A program made the translations under genes and the position numbers. Source: Dehalococcoidia bacterium (lineage in GTDB: Bacteria; Chloroflexota; Dehalococcoidia; GIF9; UBA5629). Taken from it: a DNA stretch of 64,000 nucleotides. The notes under the pieces were generated by a model. That model searched no databases and was not told where the DNA came from. It saw nothing but the letters and a program-made list of their open reading frames with translations. Positions within the stretch are counted from its first letter, which is position 1; each line of letters starts with the position of its first letter. The DNA lies in NCBI GenBank assembly GCA_041653995.1, contig JBAZEK010000003.1, forward strand, positions 248,001-312,000, written 5' to 3'. Below, piece by piece: positions 8,853-17,214 of this stretch.

Positions 8853-10112
8853 TTGAGTTATAAAATACTTGATGACAAAACTGTGGTCAACTACGTATTA
8901 CAGCTTCCGTCACTGAGTAACTTTTTCAAAGGCGCCGATTCTTTAACCGCCCGCGAAGTTGGAGATGGCAATCTTAATCTGGTATTTATCCTGGATGACA
9001 GTAAAAAAGGCGTGGTTGTCAAGCAGGCAGTTCCCTACCTGAGGATAGCCGGCGACTCCTGGCCCCTGACCAGGGACAGAATGCGCCTGGAGAGCCAGGC
9101 ACTGGCACTGCATAACAGCCTGGTCCCCGGCCTTGTTCCCTACCTTCACCATACGGACCTGGATATGTCCCTGGTGGTTATGGAATATTTAGGCCATCAC
9201 GTTATCCTGCGGAAAGAACTGGTCAAGAGGAAACGCTTCCCTCTATTTGCTGATCACATCTCAACGTTCCTGGCGGAGACATTATTCAAAACATCGGACC
9301 TTTTCCTGAACGGAGGCGAGAAAAAGAAGCTGCAGGCAGAGTTCATCAATCCGGAATTGTGCAAAATCACAGAGGACTTCGTATTTACCAACCCCTACAA
9401 GGAATCCCATGAGAATAAATGGAATCCCGTCATTGATACTGAGATAAAAGCGCTCCGCAGTAATTCTAATTTGAAGGTAGCCATCGCAGAAATGAAAGAA
9501 GGATTTATGACCCATGGACAGGCCATCATCCACGGTGATTTGCATACCGGCAGCATAATGATTAATGAAAGCCAGACCGAGGTCATCGATCCCGAATTCG
9601 CCTTTTATGGACCAATGGGCTTTGATATCGGCGCAATACTGGGGAACCTGGTGCTCAACTATTGTGCTCATTTCATCCACACACCGGAACCTGTTGAACG
9701 AGCCGATTATCAGTTATACCTTCTGAATCTGGTTAAAGAAATCTGGAACAATTTCGCTCTTAAGTTTGATGATTTATGGCGAGAAAACAATAGAGGAGAC
9801 CTCTGTCCACCAAGCTACTGGGACTACCCGGGCGGAGAAAGGGCTTTTGCGGATTATCGCCAGTGGTACATCAGACAATTGCTACGTGATACTGCAGGCT
9901 ATGGTGGCTGCAAGATGATGCGGCGCATTACTGGAATTGCGCACGTTGAAGATATTGAAAGCATTAAGAATCCTGAAGATCGTGCAGTCGCTGAACGCCT
10001 GGCGCTGAAGATCGGGGCTCGATGGGTGATGGAACGGGCGAGCACTAATCGTATCGAAGACCTCATCGGCGTTGTCCAAGAAGTAATTGCAGGGGGTGAC
10101 AGGAAAAAATGA
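8853..10112 (+). CDS. mtnK: S-methyl-5-thioribose kinase-like sugar kinase (MtnK)
   Basis: The 419-residue protein belongs to the aminoglycoside-phosphotransferase-like kinase fold. It has an N-lobe beginning LTAREVGDGNLNLVFIL, the catalytic loop IIHGDLHTGSIM (about residues 225-236) and the metal-binding EVIDPEFAFYGPMGFDIG. These match MtnK, which phosphorylates methylthioribose at O1 using ATP. The TTG start has GGAGGAGG 6-7 nt upstream. Its stop overlaps the isomerase start by four bases (ATGA), implying translational coupling. MtnK plus MtnA can feed methionine salvage or the DHAP shunt, and a relative acts in 5-deoxyribose disposal. The sugar-island setting makes a 5-modified ribose a reasonable substrate guess. 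Confidence 0.85.
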   Translation: MSYKILDDKTVVNYVLQLPSLSNFFKGADSLTAREVGDGNLNLVFILDDSKKGVVVKQAVPYLRIAGDSWPLTRDRMRLESQALALHNSLVPGLVPYLHHTDLDMSLVVMEYLGHHVILRKELVKRKRFPLFADHISTFLAETLFKTSDLFLNGGEKKKLQAEFINPELCKITEDFVFTNPYKESHENKWNPVIDTEIKALRSNSNLKVAIAEMKEGFMTHGQAIIHGDLHTGSIMINESQTEVIDPEFAFYGPMGFDIGAILGNLVLNYCAHFIHTPEPVERADYQLYLLNLVKEIWNNFALKFDDLWRENNRGDLCPPSYWDYPGGERAFADYRQWYIRQLLRDTAGYGGCKMMRRITGIAHVEDIESIKNPEDRAVAERLALKIGARWVMERASTNRIEDLIGVVQEVIAGGDRKK

Positions 10113-11167
10113 AGGTGAACGGCAAGCATTACCGCACTATATGGATGGAAGGCCGGGTAGTAAGGACAATCGAACAGAGACTTCTGCCTCACAAATTCGA
10201 GATTGTGGATTTATCCGACCACCGAGCAACAGCGGTGGCAATTAAAACAATGGTGATCAGAGGTGCAGGGGCAATCGGTGCCGCAGCCGCCTATGGAATG
10301 GCGCAAATAGCATTAGAGGCACCTGCCATTGATTTCTGGAACTATGTCAATCAGGGAGCGGAAACCATAAAGCGTACTCGACCTACCGCGCAGAACCTTT
10401 TCTATGCAGTTGATAGAGTCTTCAATGCAATGCGAACGGCATCTGGTACGCAGGAGGCGCGCGATATTGCTCAGGAAATGGCACAGGAGATAGCCGACGA
10501 TGATGCTGCCGCATGCCAGTCAATCGGGAACAACGGGGCAGAGTTGATCAAGGATGGCGCACGTATACTGACGCATTGCAATGCAGGATGGCTGGCTTTT
10601 GTAGACTGGGGCAGTGCCCTTTCGCCGATCTATGTAGCAGCCAGACAAGGCAAAAAAGTATTGGTCTATGTGGATGAGACCCGGCCTCTGTGCCAAGGCG
10701 CCCGCCTGACTGCATGGGAGCTGCAAGGTGAAGGTATTGAACATGTCATAATTGCTGATAACGCTGCCGGACACTTTATGCGCCACGGTGACATAGACCT
10801 TGTGATCACCGGCTCGGACCGTATTGCCGCAAATGGAGACGTGGCTAACAAAATCGGCACATACGAAAAGGCGGTGCTTGCGCACGAGAATGGAATACCT
10901 TTCTATGTCGCTGCACCTTCGTCAACCATTGACTTAAATTGTTCCAGTGGAGACGCTATTCCCATTGAAGAGCGCTCAGAGGAAGAAGTGCTCACTGCTT
11001 ATGGATTGACAAAGAATGGAGTTTCCGCCAGTGTCCTTATACCGTACGTAGGGGCTCATGCCCGTAATCCGGCTTTCGATGTAACTCCGGCCAATTACGT
11101 AACAAGGATTATCACAGAAGCGGGTATTCAAATGCCGCACAGCATAAACACAGCAAAGACGGCATGA
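10109..11167 (+). CDS. mtnA: S-methyl-5-thioribose-1-phosphate isomerase-like protein (MtnA)
   Basis: The 352-residue protein converts an aldose-1-phosphate (methylthioribose 1-phosphate, or 5-deoxyribose 1-phosphate in the DrdI branch) to the ketose-1-phosphate. MtnA landmarks are VIRGAGAIGAAAAYGMAQ, the catalytic Cys in LTHCNAG (about residue 158) and the catalytic Asp in ITGSDRIAANGDVANKIGTY. Length is normal for the family, as opposed to eIF2B-alpha relatives. It is translationally coupled to the kinase. Downstream, aldol cleavage would yield DHAP. No aldolase, dehydratase or enolase of the classical methionine salvage pathway is in the window. Confidence 0.9.
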   Translation: MKVNGKHYRTIWMEGRVVRTIEQRLLPHKFEIVDLSDHRATAVAIKTMVIRGAGAIGAAAAYGMAQIALEAPAIDFWNYVNQGAETIKRTRPTAQNLFYAVDRVFNAMRTASGTQEARDIAQEMAQEIADDDAAACQSIGNNGAELIKDGARILTHCNAGWLAFVDWGSALSPIYVAARQGKKVLVYVDETRPLCQGARLTAWELQGEGIEHVIIADNAAGHFMRHGDIDLVITGSDRIAANGDVANKIGTYEKAVLAHENGIPFYVAAPSSTIDLNCSSGDAIPIEERSEEEVLTAYGLTKNGVSASVLIPYVGAHARNPAFDVTPANYVTRIITEAGIQMPHSINTAKTA

Positions 11168-11253
11168 TAAAGACGTATGCGAGAGCATAGGCGGCAAAAT
11201 CCACTTTTCAAGCCCGGGCTGTTGCCGGTTTGTGTAGTGAATTCCTTATGCTT

Positions 11254-11718
11254 CTAGCTTTTTCTATATTCTTCGCGGAATTCGAGTACCATGCCACCGG
11301 GAGTTGTATCGAAGTAACACCAGCGCTCACCTTTGTAGCTGGCCTCAATCAGCATCTTATGTCCCTGTTTCTTAAGTTTTGATACTACTTCATCGTAATT
11401 GGATATGCCCCACGCTATATGGTGTATCCCCTCTCCCTTGGACGCAATGAAATCGGAATATATCGAACCAGGGCTTGTCGGCTGGAGCAGTTCAACCATT
11501 AAGGTCCCGAACTTAATAAAAGCGACCTTCATGGTAAACAGCTTTCCTACATACGGTTTTCCTCCCACAGGCTCATTCAAAGGTGAATACTGGATAATCT
11601 CCGGAGTTCCAATATCCCATATGGATGAAATGAACTCAACGGTTTTATCCGCGTCCTTAACTACTACACCTAAATGCGCCAGGTTTGTTAGAGGTACAAT
11701 GCCATTTCCCAGTTTCAT
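11254..11718 (-). CDS. VOC/glyoxalase-superfamily protein (methylmalonyl-CoA epimerase-like)
   Basis: The protein of about 154 residues has two beta-alpha-beta-beta-beta modules. The first begins NLAHLGVVVKDADKTVEFI, with the metal His in AHLGV. The second has GIHHIAWGISNYDEVVSKL and a final metal Glu in GGMVLEFREE. This matches the vicinal oxygen chelate fold, closest in pattern to methylmalonyl-CoA epimerase. The substrate is unknown. GGAGGG lies 7 nt before the ATG at 11718; in-frame ATGs at 11721 and 11733 are alternatives. It converges on mtnA and is divergent from the sugar symporter. In this setting it could process a sugar-derived aldehyde or lactone, which is inference. Confidence 0.75.
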   Translation of the reverse strand: MKLGNGIVPLTNLAHLGVVVKDADKTVEFISSIWDIGTPEIIQYSPLNEPVGGKPYVGKLFTMKVAFIKFGTLMVELLQPTSPGSIYSDFIASKGEGIHHIAWGISNYDEVVSKLKKQGHKMLIEASYKGERWCYFDTTPGGMVLEFREEYRKS

Positions 11719-11977
11719 CATAGTGCCCTCCATACTTCATCTCTCTCATTTAGTTTCACGTACGTCAGTGCGTGATGACATCCATTCATCGTGAGTTCTC
11801 CCATCAACTATTATATGCTAACATGCGACTATATCAGACATTAATATAATTTTACAATACAAATGGTTAGCCCGTTTCTCTAGGATTTCCAGAGCCTGAT
11901 AGCTGTGACCTGCCCTTCCGCGACACATCCGTTGTCAAGCAATTCACAGACAGTCCCCATATTATTAAGAACGTGCA

Positions 11978-12100
11978 ATAAACATTAATGCTGATTCTCG
12001 GTCATTAATTCCAGTGAATTCACCAGTATCAAACAACCTGCCGGACTATTATCATCTTTACACTGAAGCAGCTAATGTTTTAGATTAGAGGCTACGTATA
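11978..12100 (+). promoter_or_regulatory. Duplicated promoter element, copy B
   Basis: This is the second copy of the 6291-6413 element, in the same orientation and gapless along its length. It carries TTTACA at 12057-12062, a 17-nt spacer and TTAGAT at 12080-12085. Upstream is a clean inverted repeat, ATTAATG ... CATTAAT with 12 nt between the arms, a candidate operator. It ends about 20 nt before the symporter start. The remainder of the 11719-12121 intergenic region (AT-rich and divergent toward the VOC gene) shows no gene or further structure. Confidence 0.75.
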
Positions 12101-12121
12101 AAAGAAGATGTGAGGTATGTA

Positions 12122-13492
12122 ATGGAAGATAAAAAATTGTCCGTAGGGGTGAAGATGGGTTACGGTGTGGCCGATTTCGGCGGTTGCCTGTTTTTCGCGG
12201 CCACTGCCTTTGTACTGCTGAATTATCTTACGGACACAGTGGGCTTGTCTGCAGCGCTGGCAGGCATCGCCCTCATGATAGGACGTCTCTGGGACGCCTT
12301 CTATGACCCCATCATCGGATATATCTCGGACAGGACCAAGACCAAAATGGGCAGGCGCAGGCCGTTCATGCTAGGCGGCGCCATACCCCTGTTCATAACT
12401 ATGATAATCATGTTTACCAATCCCGCACTGATTATAGGCTCCGGCATCAGCCAGGCGGTGCTCTTCGTCTATACAATGGTCGTCTACATCATCCTCTGTA
12501 CCGCATGGTCTACAGTCAACATCCCATACTCATCGCTGGGGCCCGAGCTCACAACCGACTACAATGAAAGGACTTCGCTAAACGGTTACCGCTTCGGCTT
12601 TGCCGCCGTCGGCACGCTGCTCGGCGCGGGCCTGGCATTACCCATAGTTGCAATAGCGGCGGATAAAAATATGGGCTTTGTGCTTATGGGCACCATATTC
12701 GGTGTAGCATTGCTTGTTTCAACCCTGGTCACGGTCTTTTCAGTCAGGGAATCCGCCGCAGTCAAGCCGGCCACATCCATGGGCTTCGTAAAAACATACA
12801 GTGAGGTATTTAAGAACAAGCCCTACGACTTCATTCTCATAGTCTATATACTCCATATAATAGGCATCACCATCGCCAGCGGTATAGTGATCTATTATTT
12901 CAAATATGTGCTGGGCGCCGAAGATATGACCACGTATGCCATGCTGATATTTATCGGTGTCGCAATGCTCTTCATCCCGGTCAGCGTTATCATGAGCAAG
13001 CGGACAGGCAAGAAAATGGTCTACGGCACAGGCTTTGTAATCATGGCAGTGGGGCTGATGGTGCTGTTTTTCCTGGGGCATACCCAGGGAATTGCTTTCA
13101 ACCTGATCATGATGGCTTTCCTGGGAATCGGAATGGGCCTGCTTTATGCCATGCCTTATGCAATCGTGGCCGACTCGATAGAATATGATTATCTGAGGAC
13201 GGGCGAGCGCAGGGAAGGCGCTTTTTTCGGCATCTTTACCTGGGGACTCAAAATGGGTCAAGCGGCGGCAAGTCTTTTGATGGGCATTACGCTGGAGGCA
13301 ATGGGCTATGTGGCAAACGCCATACCGCAGGCAGCCAGCGCGCAGCTTGGTATCCGGCTCTTCCTGGGGCCTATCCCGGCCGCCGTTTTCCTCCTGGCGG
13401 CCGTGGTCATCTATTTCTACCCCATTACCGAGAAGCGCTATAAAGAGATACTTGCGGAGATCGCGGTCATGGAGGCTAAAACCAACCGCTAA
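12122..13492 (+). CDS. GPH-family sugar:cation symporter (MelB-like MFS)
   Basis: The 456-residue integral membrane protein has about 12 hydrophobic segments and the GPH hallmark in its first cytoplasmic loop (RLWDAFYDPIIGYISDRTKTKMGRRRPFML). The paired charged loop in the second half is YDYLRTGERREGAFFGIF. GPH carriers import glycosides, pentosides and hexuronides with H+ or Na+. I chose ATG at 12122 because GTGAGG lies 6 nt upstream; a GTG 12 nt earlier is possible. It sits behind promoter element copy B and ahead of dhaL/dhaK, and is the obvious uptake system of the island. Confidence 0.88.
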   Translation: MEDKKLSVGVKMGYGVADFGGCLFFAATAFVLLNYLTDTVGLSAALAGIALMIGRLWDAFYDPIIGYISDRTKTKMGRRRPFMLGGAIPLFITMIIMFTNPALIIGSGISQAVLFVYTMVVYIILCTAWSTVNIPYSSLGPELTTDYNERTSLNGYRFGFAAVGTLLGAGLALPIVAIAADKNMGFVLMGTIFGVALLVSTLVTVFSVRESAAVKPATSMGFVKTYSEVFKNKPYDFILIVYILHIIGITIASGIVIYYFKYVLGAEDMTTYAMLIFIGVAMLFIPVSVIMSKRTGKKMVYGTGFVIMAVGLMVLFFLGHTQGIAFNLIMMAFLGIGMGLLYAMPYAIVADSIEYDYLRTGERREGAFFGIFTWGLKMGQAAASLLMGITLEAMGYVANAIPQAASAQLGIRLFLGPIPAAVFLLAAVVIYFYPITEKRYKEILAEIAVMEAKTNR

Positions 13493-13514
13493 AACAACGT
13501 CCGGGAGGCAGCCT

Positions 13515-14171
13515 TTGAAAGAGAAACTTGAGTTAAAAGACTTCAAGAACATCTTTATTGCCATCAGTAAAACACTGACAGCCAAACGGAATTATCTATG
13601 CGAGCTTGATTCGGTAATCGGCGACGGCGATCACGGTATAACTATTTCATCCGGATTCGAAAAGATCGTTAATACAATTGAAGACAGGGATTTCGCCGAC
13701 TGCGCCGATCTGCTTAAGGCCGCCGGGTCCAGTTTTATGGCAACAGTAGGCGGAACCACGGGTCCGATCTTTGGCTATCTTTTTATCGAAATGGGCAACA
13801 AACTCAAAGAGATCTCAAAAGGAGAAAATATCCCTGTAGGGACCGATGAGTTTTCTATCATTTTTAAAGCAGCAATGGAGAAAATAATGAAGCTCGGCGG
13901 GGCCAAACAGGGGGATAAGACAATGATCGATGCGCTATATCCTGCCATAAATTCGCTTCATCAATCCACAAAAGAGAAGCTAACGCTGGCCGAAGCTTTC
14001 AGCTTAACGGCGGCAGCCGCCTTTTCGGGGGCGCAGTCTACTAAAGAACTAATAGCCGCAAAGGGCAGGGCCAGGTATGCGGGCGAGCGAGCAAAAGGTT
14101 ATCAGGATGCCGGCGCCACATCTTTATACCTCATCTTAAACGAGTTTAACATCTATATAAACGGCCAATAA
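13515..14171 (+). CDS. dhaL: Dihydroxyacetone kinase subunit DhaL (nucleotide-binding)
   Basis: The 218-residue protein matches the all-helical DhaL domain. The Mg-nucleotide site is DSVIGDGDHGITIS (about residues 27-40), with the Asp residues that chelate two Mg ions. GTTGPIFGYLF and GAKQGDKTMIDALYPA follow, with a C-terminal GYQDAGATSLYLIL. The TTG start at 13515 has GGGAGG 6 nt upstream; longer readings into the symporter are not plausible. In PTS-type systems DhaL carries ADP recharged by DhaM; in ATP-type enzymes it exchanges ATP. No DhaM gene is seen. It is cotranscribed with the symporter and dhaK. Confidence 0.9.
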   Translation: MKEKLELKDFKNIFIAISKTLTAKRNYLCELDSVIGDGDHGITISSGFEKIVNTIEDRDFADCADLLKAAGSSFMATVGGTTGPIFGYLFIEMGNKLKEISKGENIPVGTDEFSIIFKAAMEKIMKLGGAKQGDKTMIDALYPAINSLHQSTKEKLTLAEAFSLTAAAAFSGAQSTKELIAAKGRARYAGERAKGYQDAGATSLYLILNEFNIYINGQ

Positions 14172-14192
14172 ACATATTAATGGAGGAAGGCA

Positions 14193-15194
14193 ATGGTTAA
14201 AAAACTTATCAACAATCCTGATGACATAGTCAATGAGCTGATAGAAGGTTTTGTACTTATCAATGCCTCCAAAGTTAAACGGATAGGCAACTCAAACGCT
14301 GTTGCGAGAATCGATGCGCCGGTAAAAGGCAAGGTCGGAATAGTCATCGGTGGAGGGGCCGGCCATGAACCTTTGTTTCTCGAATATGTAGGAGAAGGAA
14401 TGGCCGACGCGGAGGCACACGGGCAGATATTCGCAGCTCCAGCTCCCGATATCGTAATGGATGCTGTGAGAGCTGCCGATGGAGGCCGGGGCGTCATCCT
14501 GCTTTACAACAATTATGCGGGAGACGTACTGAACTTCGGCATTGCCCAGGATATGGCCAGGGAAGAAGGCATCGAAATTGAAACCGTCCTAATAAACGAC
14601 GAGATCTCATCCGCACCGCTCGACAGGATGGAAGACAGGAGAGGAACAACCTCTGATCACCTGATTATCAAAATCGCAGGCGCAGCCTCGGCTGCGGGGC
14701 TGGATATGAATAGCCTGGTCAAACTTCTAAGGAAAGCGATTTTTAATTCACGCTCACTGGGCGTTTCATTATCCGCATGCTCGCTACCCCAGACAGGACT
14801 GGCAACTTTCACACTGGAAGAGGGGAAAATGGAGTTCGGCATGGGCCTTCATGGAGAGGCAGGCGTGAAAAAAGTCGATGTAATGAACGCTGACGAAACC
14901 ACAAAAACTATACTGGACTATTTGATTGCCGATCTTCCCTACAAAGCGGGCGACGGGGTCATAGTCGTGGTGAACGGGTATGGCTCCACCACCAGGATGG
15001 AGATGTTCATAGTTGCCAGAAAGATCTATTCGTATCTGGCAGAGAAGAAAATAAATATATACTCATTGGAAATGGGGGAGTTTTGCACTTCTCAGGAGAT
15101 GGCCGGCATCTCAATTACCCTTATCAAGATCGACGCTGAGATCAAGAAATATTACGATGCAAAAGCCGTAAGCCCCTTTTACAAAAAATTGTAG
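14193..15194 (+). CDS. dhaK: Dihydroxyacetone kinase subunit DhaK (substrate-binding)
   Basis: The 333-residue protein binds dihydroxyacetone through a hemiaminal to a His, here in GMGLHGEAG (H220). Other conserved residues are GGGAGHEP (H58) and NNYAGDVLNF (D111). Length and motifs fit stand-alone DhaK. It starts 21 nt after dhaL with a GGAGG site. The gene order L then K is the reverse of enteric dhaKLM. DhaK-like kinases that use tetruloses or other short ketoses exist, so the substrate here could be a ketose released by the island's enzymes rather than free dihydroxyacetone. Confidence 0.9.
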   Translation: MVKKLINNPDDIVNELIEGFVLINASKVKRIGNSNAVARIDAPVKGKVGIVIGGGAGHEPLFLEYVGEGMADAEAHGQIFAAPAPDIVMDAVRAADGGRGVILLYNNYAGDVLNFGIAQDMAREEGIEIETVLINDEISSAPLDRMEDRRGTTSDHLIIKIAGAASAAGLDMNSLVKLLRKAIFNSRSLGVSLSACSLPQTGLATFTLEEGKMEFGMGLHGEAGVKKVDVMNADETTKTILDYLIADLPYKAGDGVIVVVNGYGSTTRMEMFIVARKIYSYLAEKKINIYSLEMGEFCTSQEMAGISITLIKIDAEIKKYYDAKAVSPFYKKL

Positions 15195-15241
15195 ATACTT
15201 TTGCACTGTTCTGAAACTGCACGGCAGCTTCCTCGGCAGGC

Positions 15242-15706
15242 CTACTCTGCAGGCCCTTCTTTCAGGGCAGCCAGATTGGCGACCTTGCCCGTTGTAACCT
15301 GCAGGGCCACGTGGGTCTGGCTCTTGCGAACACCCGCGATCTTGGGCAAGTAGTCCTTGAGGAATTTGGCCATGCTGGCGGAGGAGATGAACCAGGCGCC
15401 GAAGAGGATATCGAAGGGACCGGTGCAGAGCGCAACGAAGTCCACGTTGCTGCAGCTGGCCAGCGACTGCGTGATGTCGTCCACATGGGGCGCCTCCACC
15501 TCAAGCAGTATAAATGCCCTCACGGTGTAACCCAGCTTGGCCGGATCAGGTATCACCGACCAACTGATCACGCCCTGTTCTACCAGCCGGTTTATTCTCC
15601 GTCTGACGGTCTTCTCGCTCACACCCAGCTTGCGGGACAGATCTATATTGCTGCGCCGGGCATCCACCGCCAGCTCCGTTATCAACCTGTTATCCAATAT
15701 ATCCAT
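15242..15706 (-). CDS. Lrp/AsnC family transcriptional regulator
   Basis: The 154-residue protein starts with an AsnC-type winged helix (MDILDNRLITELAVDARRSN; LGVSEKTVRRRINRLVEQGV), followed by a RAM ligand-binding domain (RAFILLEVEAPHVDDITQSL; GPFDILFGAWF). The recognition helix carries an unusual run of three Arg. These proteins form octamers that sense amino acids or related small molecules. It is divergent from two acyl-CoA dehydrogenase genes, 285 bp away, and is the natural candidate to control them. Its stop is 47 bp from the convergent end of dhaK. Confidence 0.92.
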   Translation of the reverse strand: MDILDNRLITELAVDARRSNIDLSRKLGVSEKTVRRRINRLVEQGVISWSVIPDPAKLGYTVRAFILLEVEAPHVDDITQSLASCSNVDFVALCTGPFDILFGAWFISSASMAKFLKDYLPKIAGVRKSQTHVALQVTTGKVANLAALKEGPAE

Positions 15707-15927
15707 GCTTCACATTATAACATGCCCGATTCCGGCGGCAACACATCTCCCAACGCCCTTTATGGACATCGCTAAAGCGGCGTAAAAATTTTTCCCGAGG
15801 TGGCCATTTTGCTTTTTTCGGAACCGTTTTTCAAAAGCATGCCCGGGGCAATCCCCGGCATGGCGCCTTGTGACCATATTTCGGCTTATTATTAATTATA
15901 TTGTACGTTTTAAGGCATGATTATCCC

Positions 15928-15956
15928 TTGACAGTGTCGTTTTATGTGCATAATCT
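15928..15956 (+). promoter_or_regulatory. Sigma70-type promoter for the acyl-CoA dehydrogenase pair
   Basis: TTGACA at 15928-15933 and TAATCT at 15951-15956 have a 17-nt spacer and lie 35 nt before the start at 15992. A GC-rich imperfect hairpin (CATGCCCGGGG ... CCCCGGCATG, about 15838-15862) sits further upstream between the divergent genes. It could be a regulator site or a leader structure for either side. Confidence 0.7.
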
Positions 15957-15991
15957 ATAAGCAATTTCGACCGTTTCGTTAAGAGTTAGAG

Positions 15992-17197
15992 ATGGATTTC
16001 GGCCTGGGACAAAGAGAGGAAGCGCTGAGGCTTGAGGTACGCGAGTTTGCCCGGCGGGAGATACCTGATACTTTCATAGCCAATTTTCTGGATGAGGAAA
16101 GCCGCGACGAGGACTGGGCCTTCAGCCTGTCCATCTCCAAAAAGCTGGCTGACCGGGGATGGCTGGCCATGGGCTGGCCGCAGCAGTACGGAGGACGCGA
16201 CGCCTCCCACCTTGAACAGATGGTTTTCAACATGGAAGCCGCTTACCGCGGTGTCCCCGGACTCTCCATGGGGGTGAGCGGTACGGGATGGGTGGGTCCC
16301 TCCCTGATGCTGTACGGCAACGAGGAGCAGCGACGCAAATACCTTCCCCAGATATCCTCCGGCAGCCCGGACGGCGTCTGGTGCACGGGCTACAGCGAGC
16401 CCAATTCAGGATCGGATTTCGCCAGCATTCGCACATCGGCCGTGCGGCAGGGCGACGAGTATATTGTGAACGGCCAGAAGGTCTGGACCAGCTGCGCCCA
16501 CCGCGCCAGGTGGTGCTGGCTGGCGGTTAAAACGGGCTTGAACGGGGGAAAGCCGCAGGACGGCATCAGCCTTCTGATCGTGGATATGAAAAGCCGTGGC
16601 ATCAGCGTCAATCCGCTGCTGAACTACAGCGGCGAGCATATCTTCAACGAGGTCTTCTTCGACAACGTGCACGTGCCGGCCGTGAACCTGGTGGGCGAGG
16701 AGAACCGCGGCTGGTACCAGCTGATGAAGTCGCTGGCCTACGAGCGGCACAGCTTCTGCGGCCAGTCCTACGGCGCCGCCAGACGTATACTGGACGGACT
16801 GGCCGGATTCGCCACGCAGACCAGACGCAACGGCAGGCCCATAGCCGCAGATACGGCGGTCAGGCACAGGCTGGCCAATCTCGCCGTCGAACTGGAAACC
16901 CTCAAAATGTTCGCCTATGAGATAGCCTGCAAGCTAGGCGAGGGCGCGCTCCCGACATACGAGGCCTCCCGCAACAAATCGGTGGCCGACCACCTGCTGG
17001 AGGAGCTGGCGCTGGCGGGCAGCGACATACTGGGCGCCTGCTCTCAGGTGGAACGGCATTCCAAACTGGCCCGGCTGAACGGGCTGATACAGCGGCAATA
17101 CCTGATGTCACCCGGCACGGCCATCGCAGCCGGCACGGATGAGATCGAGAAGAACATCATCGGCAAATTTAAGCTGGGCCTGCCCAGATCGTATTAA
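15992..17197 (+). CDS. Acyl-CoA dehydrogenase family protein
   Basis: The 401-residue flavoprotein oxidises the alpha-beta bond of an acyl-CoA. Visible features are GWPQQYGG at the N-terminal helical domain, CTGYSEPNSGSDFASIRTSA (FAD and substrate loop), the middle beta-domain with DEYIVNGQKVWTSCAH, and the C-terminal segment SPGTAIAAGTDEIEKNIIGK. A typical catalytic Glu position near 245-255 carries SLAYERHSFCGQ. The second dehydrogenase gene starts 18 nt later. Paired paralogues of this kind often form heteromers in steroid, cyclic-acid or branched-acid oxidation, so a heterotetramer is possible. The substrate is unknown. Confidence 0.88.
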   Translation: MDFGLGQREEALRLEVREFARREIPDTFIANFLDEESRDEDWAFSLSISKKLADRGWLAMGWPQQYGGRDASHLEQMVFNMEAAYRGVPGLSMGVSGTGWVGPSLMLYGNEEQRRKYLPQISSGSPDGVWCTGYSEPNSGSDFASIRTSAVRQGDEYIVNGQKVWTSCAHRARWCWLAVKTGLNGGKPQDGISLLIVDMKSRGISVNPLLNYSGEHIFNEVFFDNVHVPAVNLVGEENRGWYQLMKSLAYERHSFCGQSYGAARRILDGLAGFATQTRRNGRPIAADTAVRHRLANLAVELETLKMFAYEIACKLGEGALPTYEASRNKSVADHLLEELALAGSDILGACSQVERHSKLARLNGLIQRQYLMSPGTAIAAGTDEIEKNIIGKFKLGLPRSY

Positions 17198-17214
17198 GGC
17201 GAGGGATATCTGAG

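Noticed and set aside
13308..13514. Longer DhaL starting inside the symporter
   Set aside because: The residues are a shifted-frame reading of the symporter end; TTG 13515 has a ribosome site and the family length.
12740..13585. 281-codon open frame on the minus strand opposite the symporter and dhaL
   Set aside because: It is antisense to two well-supported genes, His/Asp-rich in the manner of a mirror frame, and has no ribosome site.
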